Shown here one piece after another: positions 51,124 through 60,929 of a stretch of DNA of 64,000 nt. Source of the stretch: Myxococcus stipitatus DSM 14675 (GTDB taxonomy: Bacteria; Myxococcota; Myxococcia; Myxococcales; Myxococcaceae). Every line of letters begins with the position of its first letter. The first letter of the stretch is position 1. The notes beneath the pieces are model-generated. The model saw only the letters and a program-made list of their open reading frames with translations, was not told the DNA's origin and ran no database searches. The stretch spans positions 9,985,501 through 10,049,500 of the forward strand of contig NC_020126.1 of NCBI RefSeq assembly GCF_000331735.1. Reading direction: 5' to 3'. The position numbers and the translations under genes were made by a program.

Positions 51124-53910
51124 TCAGCGATTGAGACCGATTCGTGCCCCGGAGCCCGGCGGCACGCAGGTGTAGGTTATCTCCTGCCCCACCGTCTTGG
51201 CATACCCCCGCAAGGTGGCATCCGACACGGTGGTCGTGGTGCCGTCATCCGGGATGAACGCATTGCCCGTCGGGTTGTAGAGGAAGCCCTTCACGCGCCC
51301 CCCCAGCGCCACCTTCGCCACCAGCTCACACTCCTTCACCACCCCGCCCAGAATCTTCGAGGTGAACGGCGTGCGCGCCCGCTGCAGCAGCAGGTCGATG
51401 CGCGGCCCCACGCTCGCCGCGTTCGTGCTGCTCAGCGTCACCTGCTGTCCCACGATGGGCGCCAGGTCCGTGTCGAACGCGAGCATCAGTTGCTCCACGT
51501 CCCGCCGCGTCCCATCCGGGTTGCTCAGCGGGAAGCCCACGCCGATGCTCGGGATGAACACGATGGCCGACAGGAAGCGCGCAATCGTGTCCACCGCGCC
51601 GTCGTGCACCATCCCAAAGCCTCGGACCTGGTTCCCCATCCACCCGCTGTCCGGCGCCATGAAGAACGGCGTGTTCGCGTTCCCGAACATGCCCACCTTC
51701 TGATACAGATTGCGCAGGTGCGGAATCTTCACGATCTGAGGGATGTTCTCGAAGCTCACCTGACCATCCGTGCCGTAGAACCCCTTCGACGGGTCCAGCC
51801 GGTGACAGCCCTCACACGTGAAGCCCAAGCCCTCTCCCAGCGGCAGGCCATCCGAGCGGCGTGAGCCCGCGTAGAAGTTCAGCCCCCGCTGCTGCGCCGC
51901 CGTCAGCGAGTTGTCCAGGTTGCGCACCGGATTCGGCGGCAGCACCACCTGCAACTGGAAGTCGGTGAAGCGCTGCATCTCCGTCAGGGTGGGCTTGCTC
52001 GCGCGGCCCAGGAGTCCCTCGAACGCGACGATGAAGTTCATGAAGGACAGGTTCGGGTCCGAGCCGCTGACGCCGAAGAAGCCATTGGCGCGGTCGCCTC
52101 GCCAGTGCATGGGGCCAGACGTGCTCATGCCGCGCATCGTCTGCGTCGTCATGGGGCCCTTCATCGGGTGGAAGTCGCTCACCTTGCCGGAGCCGTTGAT
52201 GTGCGGCTTGAGCAGCGTGGCCGTGGCCAGCAGCCGACCCGAAATCGGATTCTGCGTGACGTCGTCATCGGGGTTGCCCAGGTCCCACGCCAGGTCATCC
52301 ATGTCGCCGAAGATGTGGCAGCTCGAGCACGACGCCTCGCCATTCGCGGAGAACGTCGCCGCGTCGTAGAGCACCGGCCGCCCCTGCACCACCGAGACAG
52401 GCTCCGGGTTGAACAGCACCTGCTGCCCCACCTCCGTGCGCGTCGCCAGGTCCAGGACCTTCACCGCGTTGTCGAAGCGGGTCATCACGTAGAGCCGGCC
52501 GCGCGCCTCGTCCAGCACCAGGCCGCTGGGGCCACCGCCGCTCACCGGGATGTACGCCCCGCTGTTCAGGCGCGGGTCGAAGCTGTCCGACTCCAGCGCC
52601 TGCGTGTCGAACACGCCCACCTTGCTGGAGCCATACGCGGCCACGTAGAGCGTGCGCCCATCCCGGCTCACCACCATGTCCAGCGGCGTGGCCAGGCTGT
52701 GCGCCTTCGCCGTCGGGTCGAAGCCCGGCTCCGACGCCAGCTTCGCGTAGTCCAGGTGCTTGTTCAGGTGCCGAGGCATCACCGTTCCCGCGAGAATCGC
52801 GGTGATGCGCGTCTCCGCCAGGTGGCCCTGCACCGTGGTGCCGCCGAAGACACCGGGACCTTCGAAGCGCACGTGGTTGTTGGCCTCCGTGTTGGACACG
52901 TACACCGTGCCCGTCACCGGGTTGGTCACCATGTTGAACAACGTGGTGCCCACGTGCGCGAAGGCCTCCTTCTGCGTCAGCCCGTCCGCGTCGATGGCGA
53001 ACACATCCTGGTCCGGCAGGTTGAAGCGAATCGCGTTGTTCCAGTTGCGCCCCAGCTCGTCCCGCCACTGGCTGAACTGCCGGTCGTACTTCACGATGAG
53101 CGCCACCTCGGGCGCGGGCACGCCCTGGTGGTTGGTCTCGGGCCCCGGGCTGCCTCCGGGATAGATGCCGCCGCTCACCAGACAGGGCAGATAGGGATTG
53201 AAGCCCTCACAGACGAGCTCCTCCAGCACCGCCGTCGTCTGGTTGCCCGACTTGAAGACCGCCGCGTACACCGTGCGCCCATCCGGGCTCACCGTCAGCG
53301 CGCGAGGCGTGTCCCCGAACAGGTTCAGGATGCGCACGGGCGTCCCGCCCAGCGTCGTGCCCAGGCTCGCCGGGTCGAACACCCAGACATCCGCGCGCCC
53401 CACGCCCGGCGTGGTGAGCTGCGGGTCTCCCGCGCCCGGCACCCCGGCGAGGGAGGCATGCGTGCGGTGCTGTCCCCGGTGCGCGGTGGTGATGAAGGCC
53501 CGGCCCTTCGGCCCCGCGAAGACGATGTCGCGCGGCTCGTCGCCCACCAGCAGCGTGCGCACCACGCGCGGCGTCCCCGTGAGCGACACCACGCTCACGC
53601 TGTCCGACAGGTGGTTGACCACCCAGACCTCGTCATTGCCCCGAGGCGCCACCGCCACCGGCTCCAACCCCACCGTCACCTTCGCCTGCAACGTCAGCCC
53701 CGAGTCCTCCACCTTGAAGACCGACACGCTGTTGTCCGGCGTGTTCACCGCGAACAGCCGACTCCCGTCTGGAGACATCGCCAACGGACGGACCTGTCCA
53801 CTCTCGAAGGTCAGGAAGCTCGGCGGCGCGGCGAGGGCAGGCCCGAAGGCCACCAACGCCAACACCACCAGCAAGGACTTCTGGATGCCGCTGAGTCGCA
53901 AGGGAGTCAT
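51124..53910 (-). CDS. secreted beta-propeller/di-haem cytochrome c protein
   Basis: A 928-residue protein with a signal peptide ([17 protein letters not shown]). An N-terminal YncE/NHL-like propeller (about 30-540; repeated [37 protein letters not shown]) joins a C-terminal cytochrome part with two haem c sites, CSSCH and CEGCH (about 555 and 735), and a MauG-like linking region ([14 protein letters not shown]). It probably carries electrons or acts as a peroxidase-like oxidase in the periplasm, with the propeller for substrate binding. A second cytochrome of the CCP/MauG class lies at 23.7 kb. Confidence 0.85.
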   Translation of the reverse strand: MTPLRLSGIQKSLLVVLALVAFGPALAAPPSFLTFESGQVRPLAMSPDGSRLFAVNTPDNSVSVFKVEDSGLTLQAKVTVGLEPVAVAPRGNDEVWVVNHLSDSVSVVSLTGTPRVVRTLLVGDEPRDIVFAGPKGRAFITTAHRGQHRTHASLAGVPGAGDPQLTTPGVGRADVWVFDPASLGTTLGGTPVRILNLFGDTPRALTVSPDGRTVYAAVFKSGNQTTAVLEELVCEGFNPYLPCLVSGGIYPGGSPGPETNHQGVPAPEVALIVKYDRQFSQWRDELGRNWNNAIRFNLPDQDVFAIDADGLTQKEAFAHVGTTLFNMVTNPVTGTVYVSNTEANNHVRFEGPGVFGGTTVQGHLAETRITAILAGTVMPRHLNKHLDYAKLASEPGFDPTAKAHSLATPLDMVVSRDGRTLYVAAYGSSKVGVFDTQALESDSFDPRLNSGAYIPVSGGGPSGLVLDEARGRLYVMTRFDNAVKVLDLATRTEVGQQVLFNPEPVSVVQGRPVLYDAATFSANGEASCSSCHIFGDMDDLAWDLGNPDDDVTQNPISGRLLATATLLKPHINGSGKVSDFHPMKGPMTTQTMRGMSTSGPMHWRGDRANGFFGVSGSDPNLSFMNFIVAFEGLLGRASKPTLTEMQRFTDFQLQVVLPPNPVRNLDNSLTAAQQRGLNFYAGSRRSDGLPLGEGLGFTCEGCHRLDPSKGFYGTDGQVSFENIPQIVKIPHLRNLYQKVGMFGNANTPFFMAPDSGWMGNQVRGFGMVHDGAVDTIARFLSAIVFIPSIGVGFPLSNPDGTRRDVEQLMLAFDTDLAPIVGQQVTLSSTNAASVGPRIDLLLQRARTPFTSKILGGVVKECELVAKVALGGRVKGFLYNPTGNAFIPDDGTTTTVSDATLRGYAKTVGQEITYTCVPPGSGARIGLNR

Positions 53911-54247
53911 GGGAATGCCAGACCTCTGGGAATGACGAGGGGGACGACCATCGCGGCGAGAGACCACCTCTCACCGCGCTCCGCGGAACAGAAGGCACAC
54001 GCCCACCCGACGCGGCGGGGGACCTCCACCGACGGAAGAAAGCAACGGGAGCGTGAGCGACGGAGCGCGGCGCTCAGGCTCGTTCAGGGATGCAGGTGAC
54101 GCGATGCATCAGCCAGAAGACACACGACGCTCATGAACAGGCATCATCACCTCCGACATGGCAGGATTCCGGGGAAGCCAAGCTACTGGTTGGTGTGGCC
54201 CCCACGCTTGTTCCGTTCCGCCAATTCCTTTGGCCGAAGGCGACAAC
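53911..54247. other. 337-bp divergent intergenic region
   Basis: It separates the cytochrome/propeller gene (-) from the AraC-type regulator (+), which may control it. A frame continues upstream of the regulator to 54158 but without regulator-like sequence. No strong repeat or promoter consensus was seen. Confidence 0.4.
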
Positions 54248-55270
54248 ATGAGCTCTCCGGCGACCGTTTTGACGAGCTGGGCTCTCACGCTCCACCGCAC
54301 GCTGGAGCTGCGCGGAGTGGATGCCCAGGCGTTGTTCGTGAAGGCGGGGTTGGACCCGGCGCTGCTGGGCGACGCGAATGCGCGCTATCCCCAGGAAGGG
54401 ATGACGCGCCTGTGGCGGCTGGCGGTGGAAAATTCGGCGGACCCGGCCATCGGGCTGCAGATGGCTCGGCACGTGGCGCCCACGACGTTCCACGCGGTGG
54501 GCTACCGGCTCAATGCGTCCAGCACGCTGCGCGAGGCGTTCGAGCGGCTGGTGCACGCGGTGGCGCTGGTGTCGGACGGGCTGCGCCCGGCGTTCACGCG
54601 GGATGGGGATTGCTATCAGGTGCTGCTCTATGACGGGGGCGGCGGGCCGCACCTGTGCGAGGAGGAGACGGACGCGGTGGCCTATCTCCTGGTGCGCTTC
54701 TGCCGGGTGATGTACCGGCGGGAGCTGTCGCCTCGGGAGGTGCTGCTGCGTCGCGCGGCGCCCGCGGACCTGACGCCCTACGAGAAGTTGTTCCGGTGCA
54801 AGCTGACGTTCGGCGCGGAGGCGGATGTGCTCGTGTACGAGCGCCTGCCGTTCGAGGTCACCCTGCCGGGGGCCAATCCGGAGCTGGCGCGCATCAATGA
54901 CGAGCTCATCGTCCGGCACCTGGCCCGGCAGGCGGGACAGGACGTGGTGGCGCGGGTGCGCGCGGTGTTGCTGGAGCTGCTGCCGCAAGGAGAGCCGTCG
55001 CAGGAGAAGGTGGCGGAGCGGCTGCACATGAGCTCGCGCAGCCTCCAGCGGAAGCTGGTGGAGTCGGGCTCGGGGTTCCGGGAGCTGCTCGCGGAGACGC
55101 GGCGGACCCAGGCCCTCTCGTACCTCTCCGAGCCGGGGCGGTCGGTGAGCGAAATCGCGTACCTGTTGGGTTTCTCGGAGGTGAGCACCTTCACGCGCGC
55201 GTTCCGGCGGTGGACGGGGCAGCCACCGAGCCGCTTCGGTGCTCCGGCGAGGGCTCGCTCGGGTTCGTGA
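54248..55270 (+). CDS. AraC family transcriptional regulator
   Basis: A 340-residue regulator. The N-terminal 200 residues match the arabinose-binding-like domain of OruR/ArgR-type AraC members (ALLGDANARYPQEGMTRLWRLA; LQMARHVAPTTFHAVGYRL). The C-terminal double helix-turn-helix runs from about 245 (VAERLHMSSRSLQRKLVESG; SVSEIAYLLGFSEVSTFTRA; FRRWTGQPPSRF). The start at 54248 has GAAGG about 8 nt upstream. Divergent to the cytochrome gene, a possible target. The effector is unknown. Confidence 0.9.
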   Translation: MSSPATVLTSWALTLHRTLELRGVDAQALFVKAGLDPALLGDANARYPQEGMTRLWRLAVENSADPAIGLQMARHVAPTTFHAVGYRLNASSTLREAFERLVHAVALVSDGLRPAFTRDGDCYQVLLYDGGGGPHLCEEETDAVAYLLVRFCRVMYRRELSPREVLLRRAAPADLTPYEKLFRCKLTFGAEADVLVYERLPFEVTLPGANPELARINDELIVRHLARQAGQDVVARVRAVLLELLPQGEPSQEKVAERLHMSSRSLQRKLVESGSGFRELLAETRRTQALSYLSEPGRSVSEIAYLLGFSEVSTFTRAFRRWTGQPPSRFGAPARARSGS

Positions 55271-55307
55271 GCGGGGGCGTGGTGGGCGAAGGGGGGCTCG
55301 TGCTTCA

Positions 55308-57608
55308 GTGCCGTCTGACTTGCGCCCTTCCTCGCTGACGCCCTTGCTCGTTGGATGGATGAGTCTCCTGCTCGTGCTCGGGGCTGCTCCGGCCTGGGCC
55401 TGTGGGCCCTTCTTCGAGTCACCCATCTACGTCCACTCCACCCACCCCGACCGCCCGTTCGAGTCCTTCGCGGCCGGCCACCTGGGTGTCCTCCAGGGGA
55501 CGTTCCAGCCCATGTACCTCGCGTATGCGTGGCGGGTGATGATGGCGGTGCCCGCCACGGGTGAGGAGCAGCGGTCCGCGGTGGAGGCGTGGGCGCGCTG
55601 GCATGAAGACGTGCCAGGGGGCGCGGAGAAGGAGTCCGCGCGCTGGCTCGCGGCCCGGGCGGAGGTCCTCCCCTCGACGCCTCCCGCCACGGCGCCCCTG
55701 CTCTTCCTCGAGGAGAACTACAACCGAATCCCCTACATCCACGGCGATGCCTTCCTGCGCGCGGAGAAGACGCTGCGGGTGCTCGTCACGGAGTGGAAGC
55801 AGCACCCCGCGCTCGTGGCGGAGTGGGTGCGCAACCAGGACGCGGTCTTCAGTGCGGGGAGTGTGCTGGAGGAGCTGGCGCCCGCGCTCGATGGAGGGCT
55901 GTCCGCTTCGGTCCAGGCCCGCCGCCGCGCGGAGCACGCGTATCAACGCGCCTCCGCGGACTTCTACGGGCGGCGCTTCGCCGAGGCCGCGAAGGGCTTC
56001 CGGCAGATCAGCCAGGATTCGGGCTCGCCGTACCGGGTGCTCGCCGCGTATCTGGTGGCGCGTGTCCAGGTGCGGCAGGCGCTGCTCGAACGCCCCGAGG
56101 ATTGGCGGTCCCTGCCCGAGGCGCCTCCCGAGTTCATGGCTCGGCTCACCGAGGCGGAGCAGGTGATGGCCCAGGTCCTCGCCACGCCGGGGCTGCGCGA
56201 GGTCCATCCGGCGACGCTGCGGCTGCGCAACCTCGTTCGTGCCCAGCTCCAGCCGGATGCGCTGACCTGTGAGCTGATGGGACGCGCGGCTCAGCCGCGA
56301 ACTGGGTCGGCGCTGGGTGTCGAGCTCATCGACCTGAACCAGGGGCTCAAGCGAGTGCTCGACGACGACAAGAAGTCGTCCCAGCCGCTCTGCTCCGGGC
56401 TGACAGGGCCCGCGAAGGACCTCGCGGAGTGGCTCGCGGTCTCGTACGTCCCTCCGCTCCTCGCCGACAGTCAGCGAGAGCCTCGGGCTCGGAGGAACTA
56501 CGCGCTGGCCGTGGCGCGGTGGGAGAAGACTCGCCAGCTGCCGTGGCTCGTGACGGCGCTCCAGTATGCGCGGGTGGATTCGCCGGGGCTGCGTGAGGTG
56601 CTCGAGGCGGCGGCACGGGTTCCCGTGAAGTCGCCGGCCACGATGACGTTGGTGTATCGCTCCGCGCATCTCTTGCGGGAGTTGGGGGATGTCGCGGCGG
56701 CGCGGGCTCGGCTCGCGACGGTGCCCCTGGAGGTGTCGCGAGAGGGGGTCTCCAGCGACAACCTCCTGAGAGATGAGCGCTTCGCCCTGGCGCGCGACTG
56801 GGATGAGGCCATTCTCCACGCGCTGCGGTCCGCTGCGGGAATGGAGGGCAACGGCTTCAGTGACGCACTCGCCACGCCGCTCGCGGAGCGGAGCCAGGTC
56901 CTCGACTGGGGGGCGGTGCGGGCGCTCAATCCTCGGCTGACGGCGCGGCGCATGAGCGAGCTGGCGGAGAAGACTTCGCTGCCTCCCGCCATCCGGCACC
57001 AGTTGAGGTGGACGGCCTTCACTCGCGCCGTGGTGGTCGAAGACCATGAGACGTTCCTGGCCGTGGCGAAGGTGCTCGAGAAGTCGGAGCCCGTCGCGCA
57101 TGCCGGGTTGAGTGCCGTGCTCCGGCACACCTCACGGGAAGAGCGCCTGTTCGAGGCCCAGCTCCTGTTGATGGACTCCTTGGGCGCGACCCCGGAGCTC
57201 GAGGCCGAAGAGGACGGCGTGAGGGACGCGGGGTTGTCCAGCGAGGACGCGGAGACGTACGTGAGGGAGATGCTCACTTACGGGAAGATTGGCTGGTGCG
57301 TGAGCAAGACGGAGTCCCCGACGACAGCCCTGTCCTTCCTGTCGGAGGAAGAGGCGAAGGCCGCGCGCGAGGAATGGAGCAAGGTGGTCGCGGCGGACAA
57401 CTCGATGAGCTATCTGGGACGCGCGGCGCTGGCGTGGGCGCAGGCGCACCCGAAGGACCCTCGCTCCCCCGTGGCGCTCTATCGCGTGGTCCGGGCGAGC
57501 AAGAAGTCCTGCGCCGAGCGGACCTCCGAGGCACGCGACGCGTTCCGCCTGCTGCATCGGCGCTACGGGAAGAGCGACCTGGCGAAGAAGTCGAAGTACT
57601 ACCACTGA
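55308..57608 (+). CDS. secreted TPR-like protein, function unknown
   Basis: A 766-residue protein with a signal peptide (TPLLVGWMSLLLVLGAAPAWA) and a mature start CGPFF. The rest is alpha-helical with tetratricopeptide-like pairs (AYQRASADFYGRRFAEAAKGFRQIS; SPVALYRVVRASKKSCAER). No catalytic motif is seen. The start is uncertain: GTG 55308, TTG 55317 and ATG 55359 all lead into the signal. It is followed 16 nt later by the DUF3142 lipoprotein, suggesting a two-gene operon. Confidence 0.7.
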   Translation: MPSDLRPSSLTPLLVGWMSLLLVLGAAPAWACGPFFESPIYVHSTHPDRPFESFAAGHLGVLQGTFQPMYLAYAWRVMMAVPATGEEQRSAVEAWARWHEDVPGGAEKESARWLAARAEVLPSTPPATAPLLFLEENYNRIPYIHGDAFLRAEKTLRVLVTEWKQHPALVAEWVRNQDAVFSAGSVLEELAPALDGGLSASVQARRRAEHAYQRASADFYGRRFAEAAKGFRQISQDSGSPYRVLAAYLVARVQVRQALLERPEDWRSLPEAPPEFMARLTEAEQVMAQVLATPGLREVHPATLRLRNLVRAQLQPDALTCELMGRAAQPRTGSALGVELIDLNQGLKRVLDDDKKSSQPLCSGLTGPAKDLAEWLAVSYVPPLLADSQREPRARRNYALAVARWEKTRQLPWLVTALQYARVDSPGLREVLEAAARVPVKSPATMTLVYRSAHLLRELGDVAAARARLATVPLEVSREGVSSDNLLRDERFALARDWDEAILHALRSAAGMEGNGFSDALATPLAERSQVLDWGAVRALNPRLTARRMSELAEKTSLPPAIRHQLRWTAFTRAVVVEDHETFLAVAKVLEKSEPVAHAGLSAVLRHTSREERLFEAQLLLMDSLGATPELEAEEDGVRDAGLSSEDAETYVREMLTYGKIGWCVSKTESPTTALSFLSEEEAKAAREEWSKVVAADNSMSYLGRAALAWAQAHPKDPRSPVALYRVVRASKKSCAERTSEARDAFRLLHRRYGKSDLAKKSKYYH

Positions 57609-57624
57609 GCGAGGGACTTCTTCC

Positions 57625-58353
57625 GTGAGCCGTGGTGGGTCCATCCTCCTCTTGCTTTGCGCGACACTCGCGTGTGTCCCCACGTCGGAGCCACCGCGCG
57701 TGGTGCTCTGGGCCTGGGAGCGGCCGGAGGACCTGCGGTTCCTGGAGGGACAGCCGGTCGACGTGGCGGTCCTGTTGGCGACGGTCGAGCTGACGAATAC
57801 AGCGAACATCGTCCAACGGCGGAGGCAGCCTCTGCGCCTGCCTCCGGGAATGGTGCCGCGAGCCACGGTGCGGTTGGAGATGCGAGGGGGAGCCTCGCTC
57901 GCGCGCTTCTCGACGGAGCGAATCTCCGCGCTCGCGGACCAGCTCATCACCCTCGCGATTCGTCCGGAGGCCACGGGCCTGCAGATTGACTTCGACGCAC
58001 GGGAGTCCGAGTACGACGCCTACCTCTCATTGCTCCACGCGGTGCGAGCGCGAATGCCTCCGACACAGCGGCTGTCCATCACGGGGTTGGCGTCGTGGTG
58101 TGTCCCGGGAAGCTGGGTGGCGCGTGCGCCCGTGGACGAAGTGGTGCCCCAGCTCTTCCGCATGGGCCCAGAGGCCGCCATCTGGCGGCGTCGCTTCGCA
58201 CGAGAGATTCCCCAGCCGTGCCAAGGCAGCGTGGGGCTCGCCTTCGATGAGCCCCGTGCGGTGCCTCCAGGAACACGCACGCTCTACGTCTTCAATCCGA
58301 AGCCGTGGACCTCCTCTGACTATGCACAAGTCATTGAGGAGCTGCCGCCGTAG
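57625..58353 (+). CDS. DUF3142 domain lipoprotein
   Basis: A 242-residue protein beginning at GTG with a lipoprotein signal (MSRGGSILLLLCATLAC). The mature part matches DUF3142: LWAWERPEDLRFL, then LQIDFDARESEYDAYLSLLHAVRARMP, LSITGLASWC, PVDEVVPQLFRMG. The fold resembles TIM-barrel glycosidase-like proteins; a function is not established. It is the second gene of an operon with the secreted TPR-like protein. Confidence 0.82.
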   Translation: MSRGGSILLLLCATLACVPTSEPPRVVLWAWERPEDLRFLEGQPVDVAVLLATVELTNTANIVQRRRQPLRLPPGMVPRATVRLEMRGGASLARFSTERISALADQLITLAIRPEATGLQIDFDARESEYDAYLSLLHAVRARMPPTQRLSITGLASWCVPGSWVARAPVDEVVPQLFRMGPEAAIWRRRFAREIPQPCQGSVGLAFDEPRAVPPGTRTLYVFNPKPWTSSDYAQVIEELPP

Positions 58354-58599
58354 AGCAGCTCTCCTCTATCGTGCCCTCTTCTCGGCGGTCATTGGCATAT
58401 CGCTACTCCATCGATGACATGCACCACATTGATGGGGCGACATCACCGTCCACGTGTTGCCAACACGTCAGTCGGGTCAGCGCGCAGGTCCGCCTCGGGC
58501 TCCCAGCAGCTCAGAGGGCCTCCCCTACCCCACTTCATCAAAGTACCGTGGGCCATCCATCAGGCTGTTGCCCTACGCATGCGATCCGGAGAAGGCATC

Positions 58600-59145
58600 A
58601 TGGACATAAACCTGAACGGTACGTTCCACTTCAAGCATGTCTATGCGACGAACCTGGAAGACTGGGGCGTCCTGGCCTTTCCTCAATCGCAGAATGCCAC
58701 AGAGGTAGGCCGCCGCTATCGCGTTGGCGAGCCAGTCCTGCTAGCGATTCCTCAAAAGCCCAAGGAAGTCGCCGGCCCTGTCCCCGTCGAAGTACGCGGC
58801 CGGGTTTTCGCTGTGTGTACTCTTGTGGTGCTCGCGGGCTCTGCAACATGCCAGATCGCAAACCCTGAAATGGTCCGCCGGCATCCTGACGTGGTCAAAC
58901 AGTGGGACACCGCCCTCCCCATTCGGAGGCTCTGGCGATTATCCCATCCTCGGCCATACATCGAGTTCGGGCAGGAGCTAGTCGAAACAGCGCGGATACG
59001 GCGCGGCCAATTGATTAGATTGGCAGATCCTCTCCCTGCAGCGGAGGTCCGACACTGGCTCGGCTCGGTCCAGTGCGAAGAGTTGAGATTGAGCTACTCC
59101 ACCAAGGTCAAGGCGCTCCTCGACCGCTTCGGTAGAGGCCCGTAA
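58600..59145 (+). CDS. hypothetical protein upstream of an immunity gene
   Basis: A 181-residue cytosolic protein (MDINLNGTFHFKHVYATNLE…). It contains beta-rich stretches (RYRVGEPVLLAIPQK, VEVRGRVFAVCTLVVLAG) and a helical C-terminus. I do not recognise the family; the strand pattern faintly recalls EVE/PUA-like domains. ATG 58600 has GGAG-AAGG just upstream. DNA here is visibly less GC-rich than the flanks, a sign of recent acquisition. It may be a second immunity protein or a companion to the double-CXXCG gene 71 nt downstream. Confidence 0.6.
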   Translation: MDINLNGTFHFKHVYATNLEDWGVLAFPQSQNATEVGRRYRVGEPVLLAIPQKPKEVAGPVPVEVRGRVFAVCTLVVLAGSATCQIANPEMVRRHPDVVKQWDTALPIRRLWRLSHPRPYIEFGQELVETARIRRGQLIRLADPLPAAEVRHWLGSVQCEELRLSYSTKVKALLDRFGRGP

Positions 59146-59215
59146 GTCAGCCTGCATGGAGAGGGCACCTGCCAACTCTGCGTGCAGTTTTCCGACTTCC
59201 GTGAAGGGATTGGGC

Positions 59216-59929
59216 ATGCGGATGTTCCGAGCCACCCCTACGTTTCCTCCGCGCTCCTCCTGGGGGCTCCAGGCGAGTTCGAAGTGGTGGCTCCCCGGAA
59301 TCCATTGCCCGACCTGCGATGAGGTCTGGAGCGGCACGGGTGAAGCGTATCCGTCCGTGGACCTGTCGAGCCTGGCGGAGCACCCGAAGTTCACCGCTCG
59401 GGTGGAGGAAGACTTCGAGGAGTTCACTCGACTCAGAGAGCTGGTGCGTCCCCTGGCGCCAGAGGGCGCGGTGCTTGAACCAGGCGCGAACTTCGGCCCG
59501 CTGGTGGGCACGGGAAGAGGAACACCGCCTCCGCTCTTCTTCGCGACGCCCTGGCAACCCGTCATGCAGCGCGAAGCGCTTGAGCAACTCCAGAGTCTGG
59601 GGCTTCAAGGGCTGTTGGGATGTCGGACCGAGCTGCGGCTCCGCAGCAAGGCCGCCCCCGAGCTGCTCGAGCTTCAGCTCGAGTCACGTGGAGAGCTGCA
59701 CCCCACCTGCCTGCCGCGAAACCTGCCCCAGCCGTGCTCGACCTGCGGCCGACTCGCCTTCAGCTTTCCCAGCGCCCCGCTCCTCGACTGGGCATCCCTT
59801 CCAACAGACCGAGACTTGTTCCGACTCTCCCACTTCAAGACCGCCATCATCGCCACGGAACGGTTCATCGATGCAGTGAGGAGCCTCGACATCGACGATG
59901 TGCAGTTCCGCGAACTACCGGCGCGTTAG
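59216..59929 (+). CDS. SitI6-type double-CXXCG motif immunity protein
   Basis: A 237-residue protein with the two hallmark zinc-like motifs of the myxobacterial double-CXXCG family: CPTCDEVW with GxAYPSVDLS near residue 36, and CSTCGR near 182. The block TPWQPVMQREALEQLQSLGLQGLLGC and a C-terminal HFKTAIIATERFIDA are also typical. Family members are immunity partners of SitA6-type lipoprotein toxins. No toxin gene lies upstream here, so it is an orphan. GAAGGGA precedes ATG 59216. Confidence 0.82.
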   Translation: MRMFRATPTFPPRSSWGLQASSKWWLPGIHCPTCDEVWSGTGEAYPSVDLSSLAEHPKFTARVEEDFEEFTRLRELVRPLAPEGAVLEPGANFGPLVGTGRGTPPPLFFATPWQPVMQREALEQLQSLGLQGLLGCRTELRLRSKAAPELLELQLESRGELHPTCLPRNLPQPCSTCGRLAFSFPSAPLLDWASLPTDRDLFRLSHFKTAIIATERFIDAVRSLDIDDVQFRELPAR

Positions 59930-59946
59930 CACCGACACGGCCACCC

Positions 59947-60813
59947 TCAAGTCCGAGCCATCACCGGGAACCGGTCCGGCCCCATAGGCAGCGGCAGGTT
60001 GCGCACGAACAGGTCCGCGTCCGTGTCTTCACCCACCACCTCCGCGCCGGGCCACCAGCGCTCGGGCGTGAAGCCGAACCGCACCTCCTTCACGGGCTGG
60101 TCAATCAACCGCGCCAGGTGCGGCCTCAAATCGAAGACCTCTCGCGCATAGACGTCCTCGATGTGCAGCACCCCATCCTCCACCCCCGCGAACACCCACG
60201 CGTCCTCTCGCAACCGGCGCAGCGGCCGCGCGAAGTTCGCCGCCGCGTACCACGTCGCGATGTGCCCATGCCGCCGCGCTCCGAAGCGCTCCGTCACGGC
60301 CACCCCCTCCGCCGCCAGTGCGACCAACTCCTCACGCGCACGCGCCTCCGACAAGTCCACCTCCGGCGCCAACACCCCCGCCGGCTCCACGCTCAACGAC
60401 ACCCCGAACAACCGCTGCTCCCGAGGCACGAAGCCGAAGCGCGGATAGAACCCGAGCACGTTCTTGTTCGCGAACAACATCACCGGCGCGCTCCCACAGA
60501 AGTCGAGCGCCGCCTCCATCACCACGCGCGACAAGCCCTGCCCCCTGCGCTCCGGCACACAACCCACCGCGCCGAGCTGATACCCCTCCACCTCCCGCCC
60601 CTCCACCCGCAGACACATCCGTGACACGGAGGCGTTCGCCACCACGCGCCCTTCCTCCATCACGCTGAACGCCCGGTACTCCTCGCGCCACTCTCCCCAC
60701 GCACACCAGCGACGGAAGTCGACCGTGCGGAAGACTCGCGGCACGTACTCACAGAAGGCGGCTTGAAGCTCGGTGGCACCGTGGTCGATGACCACGACCT
60801 GCGACTTCGACAT
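59947..60813 (-). CDS. GNAT family N-acetyltransferase (Eis-like)
   Basis: A 288-residue acetyltransferase. The N-terminal GNAT core has the acetyl-CoA loop VPERRGQGLSRVVM (about 88-101) and the following NVLGFYPRFGFV. The C-terminal half resembles the sterol-carrier-like extension of Eis-type enzymes. The substrate is unknown (amines, aminoglycosides and so on). ATG 60813 has GAGGGG about 8 nt upstream; ATG 60837 is the alternative. Confidence 0.85.
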   Translation of the reverse strand: MSKSQVVVIDHGATELQAAFCEYVPRVFRTVDFRRWCAWGEWREEYRAFSVMEEGRVVANASVSRMCLRVEGREVEGYQLGAVGCVPERRGQGLSRVVMEAALDFCGSAPVMLFANKNVLGFYPRFGFVPREQRLFGVSLSVEPAGVLAPEVDLSEARAREELVALAAEGVAVTERFGARRHGHIATWYAAANFARPLRRLREDAWVFAGVEDGVLHIEDVYAREVFDLRPHLARLIDQPVKEVRFGFTPERWWPGAEVVGEDTDADLFVRNLPLPMGPDRFPVMART

Positions 60814-60929
60814 GGGGAATCCCCTCGTCACAATCATCCATTAGGCAACACGTCCGAGCGACTTCCGACCCACCGCCCTCCACATCCCCCGAGGATCCAG
60901 CGTCGCCCCACACCCCAAGGAGCCCTCGC

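Noticed and set aside
51113-51127. Dyad CTGACA-ATC-TGTCAG overlapping the cytochrome stop
   Set aside because: Only 6-bp arms and it overlaps a stop codon; too weak to call a terminator or operator.
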